DNA from: Saprospiraceae bacterium
Lineage (GTDB): Bacteria; Bacteroidota; Bacteroidia; Chitinophagales; Saprospiraceae
Length of the DNA: 64,000 bases
NCBI GenBank assembly: GCA_019638455.1
Contig: JAHBTU010000001.1
Span: 1,503,501-1,567,500, forward strand
Reading direction: 5' to 3'
In this document: positions 1 to 6,122 of the stretch, in pieces
Position numbering within the stretch: position 1 is the stretch's first letter
Layout of the letters: each line of letters opens with the position of its first letter
Program-made: the position numbers and the translations under genes
Notes under the pieces: model-generated
The model's database searches: none
Told to the model about the DNA's origin: nothing
What the model saw: only the letters and a program-made list of their open reading frames with translations

Positions 1-1
1 C

Positions 2-1753
2 TTGGGATTTTGGTACAAAGAGCAAATGCGAATACCGTTTATGGAGGACGGCACAGCCCCTGTCGAAACGATGGTTGACTTGGAAAACCCTTACCCTTAC
101 CACTTCAAGTCGCAGTCGCCAGCCACCCATCACCCATCACCCATCGTTGTCTGCTCTCTGGGCGATGCCTCCGTCACCGAAGGCGAAGTAGCCGAGGCCT
201 TCCAAATGGCGGTGCTGAAAAAACTCCCGATTCTCTACCTCGTGCAGGACAACGGCTGGGACATCTCGGCCAACGCCGCCGAAACCCGCGTCGCCAATGC
301 CGCCGAATACGCGCGGGGATTTCCCGGCCTCGAGGCCGTCAGCATCGAGGGCAATGACTTTGAGGAATGCTGGAAAACCGTCGCCGATATTGTTGAAAAA
401 ATCCGCCGCGAGCGACGCCCGTTTTTGCTCCACGCGCGCGTCCCGTTGCTGAACCACCACACCTCCGGCGTGCGCAAGGAATGGTACCGCGACGACCTCG
501 ACGAGCACGCCCGCCGCGACCCCTACCCTATTTTGCGCAAGACTTTGCTGGAAAACGGCTTTTCGGAAAAAGAACTCCAAAAAATCGAAAAAGAGGCCAT
601 TGCAACGGTCGAAGCGGATTTTGAGCAAGCCAAAAACGCCGAAGACCCACGCCCAGAAGACCTTTACACCCACGACTTCGCCCCCACGCCCATCACCGAA
701 GAACGCGGCGAACGCTCGCCCCAAAACCGCGAACCGAAGGTCATGGTGGACTGCGCCCTCTTCGCCATCGAGGAGCTCATGCGCAAGCACCCCGAATGCC
801 TGCTCTACGGCCAAGACGTGGGCCGACGGCTCGGCGGCGTGTTCCGCGAGGCCGCCACATTGGCCGAAAAATTCGGCGACCACCGCGTGTTCAACACGCC
901 CATCCAAGAGGCATTCATCATCGGCAGCACCGTCGGCATGAGCGCCGTGGGGCTAAAGCCCATCGTCGAGGTGCAGTTCGCCGACTACATCTGGCCGGGG
1001 CTGAACCAACTCTTCACCGAGGTCGCCCGCAGCTGTTACCTCACCAACGGCAAATGGCCGGTCAGTTGCGTGGTGCGCGTCCCCATCGGCGCTTATGGCA
1101 GCGGCGGCCCCTACCACAGCAGCAGCGTGGAGACCGTCGTGACCAACGTTCGCGGCGTGAAAATCGCCTATCCGAGCAATGGCGCCGACCTGAAAGGCCT
1201 GCTCAAAGCCGCCTACTACGACCCGAACCCCGTCGTCATTTTTGAGCACAAGGGTCTCTACTGGTCGAAAGTGCGCGGTACCGAAACCGCCCGCACCATA
1301 GAGCCGGACGAGGATTACGTCGTCCCCTTCGGCAAAGCCAGAACGGTCTTGACGGCTGAAAACGAATGGGTCGAAAAAGGCGAAACACTTGGCATCGTCA
1401 CTTACGGCATGGGGGTGCATTGGGCCTTGAACGCCGCAAACGACCGCTTCAAGGGCCGCGTGGAAATCCTCGACCTGCGCACCCTCCACCCACTCGACGA
1501 AGAGGCTATGTATGCGCTTGCCCAACGGCACGGCAAGGTGCTCGTCGTCACAGAAGAGCAGGTGAACAACTCCTTCGCCCAGACTTTGGCCGCTCGCATC
1601 CAAGAGCACTGCTTCCAATGGCTCGACGCGCCCGTGCGCACCATCGGCGCGGCGAATATGCCCGCCGTGCCGCTCCATTCGACCTTGGAGCAGGAGATGA
1701 TTCCCTCGATTGAAAAAGTGGGCGACGCGATGGAGGGGATGTTGAAATGGTGA
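2..1753 (+). CDS. 2-oxo acid dehydrogenase E1, fused alpha/beta subunits (5' partial)
   Basis: Thiamine-diphosphate-dependent E1 subunit that decarboxylates a 2-oxo acid (branched-chain or pyruvate type) and passes the acyl group to the E2 lipoyl domain in the cytoplasm. The visible N-terminal third carries the ThDP-binding signature, GDASVTEGE followed by QDNGWDIS. After a linker at about residues 205-245 comes a complete beta-type half (LLYGQDVG, QEAFIIG, VEVQFADYIWPG, then a transketolase C-terminal domain with YGMGVHWAL). Alpha-beta fusion is common in Bacteroidota. The gene runs in from the left edge, so the true start is not visible. An odd stretch near residue 40 encodes a short CACCCAT triplication where related proteins have few residues. 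The E2 gene at 17392-18696 could be its partner. Substrate specificity cannot be read from the sequence. Confidence 0.9.
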   Translation: MGFWYKEQMRIPFMEDGTAPVETMVDLENPYPYHFKSQSPATHHPSPIVVCSLGDASVTEGEVAEAFQMAVLKKLPILYLVQDNGWDISANAAETRVANAAEYARGFPGLEAVSIEGNDFEECWKTVADIVEKIRRERRPFLLHARVPLLNHHTSGVRKEWYRDDLDEHARRDPYPILRKTLLENGFSEKELQKIEKEAIATVEADFEQAKNAEDPRPEDLYTHDFAPTPITEERGERSPQNREPKVMVDCALFAIEELMRKHPECLLYGQDVGRRLGGVFREAATLAEKFGDHRVFNTPIQEAFIIGSTVGMSAVGLKPIVEVQFADYIWPGLNQLFTEVARSCYLTNGKWPVSCVVRVPIGAYGSGGPYHSSSVETVVTNVRGVKIAYPSNGADLKGLLKAAYYDPNPVVIFEHKGLYWSKVRGTETARTIEPDEDYVVPFGKARTVLTAENEWVEKGETLGIVTYGMGVHWALNAANDRFKGRVEILDLRTLHPLDEEAMYALAQRHGKVLVVTEEQVNNSFAQTLAARIQEHCFQWLDAPVRTIGAANMPAVPLHSTLEQEMIPSIEKVGDAMEGMLKW

Positions 1754-1814
1754 GTCGTCCCACTTTACTGAACATTCAAAGCACAGGAGCGCAAGACCCG
1801 CACGAGGCGAGAGC

Positions 1815-1885
1815 GCGGTACTGCCTCGCCACTGCGCGGGCGGGGTCGTCCCTCCCACCGCCACGCTTGTTGCGGGCAGTACCGC
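1815..1885. repeat. Inverted repeat downstream of VR1
   Basis: Perfect 11-bp arms, GCGGTACTGCC at 1815-1825 and GGCAGTACCGC at 1875-1885, in the convergent gap between the E1 gene and DGR target 1. It may be a transcription terminator structure. It may instead be the hairpin that some DGRs need 3' of the VR; the distance from the VR end (about 50 bp) is longer than in the Bordetella phage model. Confidence 0.5.
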
Positions 1886-1932
1886 GACCCGGCTTGACCT
1901 TGCTCAATTGATGGCCGGACTCGACATCCTCT

Positions 1933-4017
1933 TCACTGCGGAGACGAAGCCACGCGGAAGCCGAGGGAGTAGCCGCGGTTGAGGCCGCGAAGCGAGACGC
2001 GGCAATTCACCGCCGAGTTGCCCCAGGAGCCGCCACGGTACACGCGGTTCGAGCCTGTCGCTGGCCCTGTCGGGTTGGTCTGCGCCGTGGTGGGATATTC
2101 GCCGTACCAGTCGCTGCACCACTCCCACACGTTGCCGCTCATGTCGTAAAGGCCCAGTTCGTTGGCTTTTTTGCCGCCCACCGGGCGGGTTTTTTTGCCG
2201 GAGTTGGACTCGTACCACGCCACTTCCTCCAAGTTGTTGCTGCCGGCGTATTTGAAGCCCTTCGACTTTGTTCCGCCCCGTGCGGCGTATTCCCACTCGG
2301 CCTCGGTGGGCAGGCGGTATTTTCGCCCGGTTTTTTGGTTTAGTTTTTTTAAAAACTCCTGCACGTCGTTCCAACTGACCCGCTCCACGGGGCACTGGTC
2401 GCAGCCCTTGTTCCACAATTCCGGCGGGTCGCTGCCCATCACCTCCCGCCACTGTTTTTGGGTGACCTCGTGCTGGGCGATGAAATAACCGGAGAGGGTC
2501 ACTTTTCGGGTGTTTTTTTCGTCGCCGTCGCACTCGCCGCCCTGCTCGGCGGTGCAGCCCATGGTGAAGGCGCCGCCGTCCACGAACACCATGTCCGGTT
2601 CGTAGTCGAACTTTTTGACCCATGCTTTGGGGTCTTGAGCGGGGGTTGTGCCGCCGGCGGTGCTTTGCTGTCCTGTTATCTTGAATTGGGCCATGACGGC
2701 CAGTTTGAAGGAGCCGTCGTCCATGGGTATGGGGTAGGCCCACAGGCGCTGCGGGCTGCGATAGACGGTGAGGGTTCGGTTGGCATCGTAGCGGGTCACG
2801 TCGAGGTTTTCCACTTCGGTGATTTGAAGGATGCGGTCCACCTTGCCGTAGCCCTGTTCGAGTTGTTTGCAGGTGTTGAGCGCCTCGAGGGCGAGGTGAT
2901 GGGCGGGCGAGCCTTCGATGAAGGTACGGGTTTCCTTGATGATGATTTCGCGCTCTTTGGTTTGCGTCCAGCGGGCGGTCAGGTACTGGATTTGTTTGCG
3001 CAGGTTTTGCAGGGCTGCGTTGACGGAGCCGTCTATGTTCTGGGCATCGTAGGACACGCCGAGTTCGCGGCAGATGGCGGCGATTTTCGAGGAGCGGGTG
3101 TTGAGGCGGAGGCGGGCGTCCTCGATTTCGCGGTCGAGGCGGCGGATTTCCTCGGTGCCGCGCTGGAGGATGTCGTCCTGCCGGCTGTCGGCGGCGATGT
3201 TGTCGCGCTGGATGTCGGCGAGGTAGGGCAGCACGTCGCGCTCGATGCGGGCGATGTGTTCGTCGCTGACGCCTTTGGCGCGCAGGCGGCTGCGGAAGTC
3301 GGAGTCGCGGGCGAGGTTGAACACGGCGGCGTTGGTAGGCCTGGCCGCGCCGTCGGGCTTTTGCTTGAGGGGCGTGGCGCCGATTTTGGCCACGTAGAGG
3401 AAGTAGTTTTTCTGGAAGTTGGCTTGGTTGAAAAACTCTTTTTCGGCCTTGGCCTCGCCGCCGAGGAAGGCCTGCACCACGTCGCGCACGGGGGCGAAGT
3501 CCTGCACTTGAGTGGAGCGTTTGATGTACACGCCCACCAAGTCTTCCACGGCCACGGGGGCAATGGCGGCGTTGGCCTTGCCGATGAGCGCGCTTTTGTT
3601 CTCGTAGGGGTCAATGTTTTCGAGCAGCACCGCGAAGATGCCTGTGTGCTTCACATAGCTGAGGTTTTGCTCCAGTTCGACGCGGGATTTTTTCCGGCTC
3701 TCTTCGAGGTCGCGAATTTGCTTTTCGAGGCCGCCCACGTCCTTGTAGGTCAGCACCTGCTGGTACTTGATGGAGAGGTTGGACATTTGGGACACCAAGC
3801 CGTCGAGTTCGCGGTCGGTGGCGGCGTTGCATTGGTCTATCTCGCGTCGCGCGGCGAGGAAGTCGGCTTCGGCATATTTGGGTTTGTGTTTCTCGAAGAG
3901 GCTTTCCAGGGCAGAAGCCGTCGCCGGGTAGGCGGCGCTGACGGGGCTGGCGGGCAGGCAGGTATTTTGAGCGCCGAGGGCATGAGGCAGTAGGAGCAGA
4001 AGGTAGAGGAGTCGCAT
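1933..4017 (-). CDS. DGR target protein 1: secreted, coiled-coil region plus FGE-sulfatase/C-type-lectin domain
   Basis: Protein of 694 aa. The start was chosen at 4017 because it gives a signal peptide (MRLLYLLLLLPHALGAQN); the frame stays open upstream but has no signal there. Residues ~20-330 are rich in Glu/Lys/Arg/Gln heptad-like stretches, likely coiled coil. Residues ~480-694 are an FGE-sulfatase (SUMF1-like) domain: VDGGAFTMGC, then LPTEAEWEYAARGG, MSGNVWEWCSDW, and finally RGGSW...[10 protein letters not shown]. This C-type-lectin-like fold is the classic DGR display scaffold. The last ~40 codons are VR1 (1936-2056). It is paralogous over its whole length to the gene at 6062-8416. 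Its own promoter is plausible, with a TATCTTAG box in the leader. Likely role: exported or surface ligand-binding protein whose binding face is diversified. The ligand is unknown. Confidence 0.93.
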   Translation of the reverse strand: MRLLYLLLLLPHALGAQNTCLPASPVSAAYPATASALESLFEKHKPKYAEADFLAARREIDQCNAATDRELDGLVSQMSNLSIKYQQVLTYKDVGGLEKQIRDLEESRKKSRVELEQNLSYVKHTGIFAVLLENIDPYENKSALIGKANAAIAPVAVEDLVGVYIKRSTQVQDFAPVRDVVQAFLGGEAKAEKEFFNQANFQKNYFLYVAKIGATPLKQKPDGAARPTNAAVFNLARDSDFRSRLRAKGVSDEHIARIERDVLPYLADIQRDNIAADSRQDDILQRGTEEIRRLDREIEDARLRLNTRSSKIAAICRELGVSYDAQNIDGSVNAALQNLRKQIQYLTARWTQTKEREIIIKETRTFIEGSPAHHLALEALNTCKQLEQGYGKVDRILQITEVENLDVTRYDANRTLTVYRSPQRLWAYPIPMDDGSFKLAVMAQFKITGQQSTAGGTTPAQDPKAWVKKFDYEPDMVFVDGGAFTMGCTAEQGGECDGDEKNTRKVTLSGYFIAQHEVTQKQWREVMGSDPPELWNKGCDQCPVERVSWNDVQEFLKKLNQKTGRKYRLPTEAEWEYAARGGTKSKGFKYAGSNNLEEVAWYESNSGKKTRPVGGKKANELGLYDMSGNVWEWCSDWYGEYPTTAQTNPTGPATGSNRVYRGGSWGNSAVNCRVSLRGLNRGYSLGFRVASSPQ
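1936..2056 (-). repeat. DGR variable repeat VR1
   Basis: Aligns with the TR at 4378-4510. There are 15 substitutions, every one at a position where the TR coding strand has A, plus one 12-nt in-frame gap (TR codons missing from VR1). The 3' end of VR1 (coding strand) is identical to the TR through ...GCTTCGTCTCCGCAG, immediately before the TGA stop of target 1; this conserved end is the presumed initiation-of-mutagenic-homing region. Confidence 0.93.
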
Positions 4018-4060
4018 AATCAGATGTGATTTTGGTGGGGCTAAGATAGGGAGGATGTAT

Positions 4061-4222
4061 AGACTTGTTGCGGTGGAGGCCTTTGGCGAAGAGAAAGCCC
4101 TTTTTCCGACTGGCTTCGTTAAATTTTTCGTCGAATATACCCGATTTCGACTGCAAAATTTGCCTTTCCAGTCGAGAAAATGGCAATTCCCTTCACTCAA
4201 AGCCCTCCACCGCAACAAGTCT
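4061..4222. repeat. 19-bp perfect inverted repeat between TR and target 1
   Basis: Arms at 4061-4079 (AGACTTGTTGCGGTGGAGG) and 4204-4222 (exact reverse complement) enclose ~124 bp of non-coding sequence. They lie upstream of the target 1 start and downstream of the TR on the transcribed strand. This could fold the TR transcript 3' region or act as a terminator/attenuator; the function is not known. Confidence 0.6.
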
Positions 4223-4350
4223 CATGTAGAAAAAAGCGGCAGAACTTTCGGTCTGCGCCTACTCATACTGCCGCTCCGTCTCCCGCTTGTGGCGGGATTT
4301 TTCGTCCCGGCACCATTGTGTGTGTCGGGAGCGGGGCAATCGCCTGTTCA

Positions 4351-4377
4351 GAGGATGCCATCCGGCCATCAATTGAG
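4351..4377. repeat. Inverted copy of the VR-flanking element, abutting the TR
   Basis: The 27 bp next to the TR 3' end match, in reverse complement, the 29-bp segment that follows both VRs (1903-1931 and 6129-6157). CTCAATTGATGGCCGGA and CATCCTC are shared, with a small difference between them. The same element is therefore present at all three repeats, flipped at the TR. It may mark target versus template. Confidence 0.7.
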
Positions 4378-4510
4378 CTGCGGAGACGAAGCCACGCGGA
4401 AGCCGAGGTTGTTGTTGCGGTTGTCCGGCGTGTTGTTGTTGCGATTCGAGACGCGGCAATTCTCCGCCGAGTTGTTCCAGGAGCCGCCACGGTTCACGCG
4501 GTTCGAGCCT
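4378..4510 (-). repeat. DGR template repeat TR
   Basis: 133-bp template for mutagenic reverse transcription. On the coding strand it is rich in AAC codons (runs such as AACAACAAC), giving Asn-rich virtual translation ([14 protein letters not shown]). AAC codons are typical of DGR templates because A-randomisation there reaches most amino acids without making stop codons. There are 31 adenines on this strand; 20 are substituted in VR2 and 15 in VR1. It lies directly downstream of the RT gene and overlaps its stop codon by one base at 4510. Confidence 0.95.
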
Positions 4511-5517
4511 TACGGCGATTGACCTTGTTGCAGGCGCGAAAGTACGTTTTCCCGAAACATCTGCGCGTCGGCGTGCTCCAAAAAAGCCAGCAGGGGAAGG
4601 GCGCGACGCTGACACTTGGTGTCAGCCCAAGCACCCGACTGCCAAGCAGCCTCGATGCGGCGTATTTTTCGGATGAAACGGTGCTTGCTCTTGTGCAGCA
4701 GCCGGGTGTGGTAGGGGAAGAGGTGGTAGCCGAGGAACGGCAACCCGCAGCGCGTGCGGTTCAGTGCTTCGGGCTTGAGGGTGCAGCGCAGTTTGGACTC
4801 CACGTACTCGCGCACAGCGGCTAGGGCCTCGCGAAGCGGCGCCTTCTCGCGGTGCCAGAGCACGAGGTCGTCCATGTAGCGCGTATAAGCCCGCGCCCGC
4901 AGCGTTTCCTTGATGAAGCGATCCAGCCCGACGAGGTAGTGGTTGGCGAAGTACTGGCTGGTCAGGTTGCCGATGGGCAGCCCGCGACCGGGCGAGGCTT
5001 CGTAACTGTGGATAATTTGCTCAAAGATGCCCACCACGGCCGCGTCCTTGAACAGCCGCGCCAACTGCCCCACCAGCACCTCGTGGTGAATGCTCTCGAA
5101 AAACTTGCGCAGGTCCAATTTCAGGTACCACTCCCGGTGGGTGGTGAAAAACTTCGCCCGCTCCAGCGCGGCGTGTGTGCCCTTGCCCGGGCGGCTGGCA
5201 TAACTGTCGGCTATTTGTGCGCGTTCAAAATGCTCGTGGCACACGTTCATCAGGGCGTGGTGCAGCGCCTGCTCGCCAAAGGCCGAAGCGCAGATTTGCC
5301 GCTCTTTCGGTTCGTAAACCGTAAAATGGCGGTAATGACCCACCTCGACCTTGCCGCTCAGAATTTGCGCTTGGAGGCGCTGCACGTTGTCGTCCAGAGC
5401 CTCCAACCAAGCCAGCACCTCGGTGCTGTGGCGCTTGCCTTTGGCGGCCTTCCACGCGGCGAGGCTCAGGTTGTCGGTATCGGCCACGCGGGCGAGCAGG
5501 TTGGCGGCGCGTTTCAT
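4510..5517 (-). CDS. Diversity-generating retroelement reverse transcriptase
   Basis: Reverse transcriptase of 335 aa that copies the TR RNA into cDNA with errors at adenines. Visible RT motifs in order: LKLDLRKFFESIHHEVL (motif 3/A, catalytic Asp), GLPIGNLTSQYFANHYL (motif 4, with the GNLTSQ form typical of DGR RTs rather than the QGxxxSP of group II intron RTs), YTRYMDDLVLW (motif 5, YMDD), and LPFLGYHLF (motif 7 region). No maturase or endonuclease domain follows, and the length fits the DGR family. The ATG overlaps the TGA of the upstream HRDC gene (ATGA at 5514-5517), implying translational coupling. The 3' end runs directly into the TR. Confidence 0.97.
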   Translation of the reverse strand: MKRAANLLARVADTDNLSLAAWKAAKGKRHSTEVLAWLEALDDNVQRLQAQILSGKVEVGHYRHFTVYEPKERQICASAFGEQALHHALMNVCHEHFERAQIADSYASRPGKGTHAALERAKFFTTHREWYLKLDLRKFFESIHHEVLVGQLARLFKDAAVVGIFEQIIHSYEASPGRGLPIGNLTSQYFANHYLVGLDRFIKETLRARAYTRYMDDLVLWHREKAPLREALAAVREYVESKLRCTLKPEALNRTRCGLPFLGYHLFPYHTRLLHKSKHRFIRKIRRIEAAWQSGAWADTKCQRRALPLLAFLEHADAQMFRENVLSRLQQGQSP

Positions 5518-6020
5518 GCGTCTGGAAAAAGTGCTGTGATGGACGATGGCGGCGACGATTGGGCTTCGTTGTTCGGGGGCGATGCGTCGGTTGTTTTGGG
5601 CAGAAAATAGCGTCCGTATTTTTCCACCTTGCTTTCGCCAATGCCTTTCACTTTGAGCATGGCCTCGAGGGTGACATCCTCCAACTTCGCTATTTCGGAC
5701 AGCTCATAGTCGGTGAACACCACATAGGGCGGCACTTTGTGCTCTTGCGCCACCGCTTTGCGAATCTCCCGCAGGGCCGAAAATCGATTGAACGCGGGCG
5801 CGTCGAGCAGTTCCCGGTAGTCCACCTTGCTGCGTTCGCGGTCGGTGGCGGCCACGTCGTCCACATAGCGCACGGCATAGGTCCAACACGCCTCGTCAGG
5901 CTTCTTCCCCACAAAGCGCTGCTTGACCTGAATGACTTTTTTGCCACGCAAAAAAGTATTCATCTCCTCGACGAGCGCCTCGCCGCCGAGCACCGGAATC
6001 GTGAAATGTTTGACTTGCAT
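5514..6020 (-). CDS. HRDC-domain DGR accessory protein
   Basis: Protein of 168 aa; the ATG at 6020 was chosen (MQVKHFTIPVL), since upstream codons fall in a hairpin region. Residues ~85-145 form an HRDC (helicase and RNase D C-terminal) domain: FSALREIRKAVAQEHKVPPYVVFTD, then LSEIAK and VKGIGESKVEKYG, a helix-hairpin-helix-like nucleic-acid binding end. HRDC proteins are a known alternative to Avd as the accessory protein of DGRs, thought to bind nucleic acid and help the RT. The N-terminal ~80 residues (GGEALVEEMNTFLRGKKVIQV) are a short conserved-looking segment of unknown function. Its stop overlaps the RT start by 4 bp, so the two are made together. HRDC is also found in RecQ and RNase D, but no helicase or nuclease domain is present here. 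Confidence 0.9.
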   Translation of the reverse strand: MQVKHFTIPVLGGEALVEEMNTFLRGKKVIQVKQRFVGKKPDEACWTYAVRYVDDVAATDRERSKVDYRELLDAPAFNRFSALREIRKAVAQEHKVPPYVVFTDYELSEIAKLEDVTLEAMLKVKGIGESKVEKYGRYFLPKTTDASPPNNEAQSSPPSSITALFPDA

Positions 6021-6040
6021 ATCGTTTAAGAATGAAAAAA

Positions 6041-6122
6041 ACGCTTTTTCGCTCCTTCCCTTCACGGCCACGCGGCGGCTGCGCACGCCCGCGTGCCACG
6101 CGAAGGAAAGGGCGAAAAAGCG
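6041..6122. repeat. Long imperfect hairpin between VR2 and the HRDC gene
   Basis: CGCTTTTTCGC...CTTCCCTTC at 6041-6062 pairs with GAAGGAAAGGGCGAAAAAGCG at 6102-6122. The loop is GC-rich and itself structured. It lies 40-120 bp 3' of VR2 and 5' of the HRDC start. It may be a terminator of the target 2 transcript, or a DGR target-recognition hairpin. Confidence 0.6.

Noticed and set aside
4259..4615. 118-codon minus-strand frame over the TR as a third DGR target gene
   Set aside because: It is out of the FGE frame, has no start or upstream FGE domain, and the adenine bias marks this copy as the template.
4510..5517. Group II intron or retron RT
   Set aside because: Motif 4 is GNLTSQ, no maturase domain, no intron structure or msr/msd; TR and VRs decide for a DGR.
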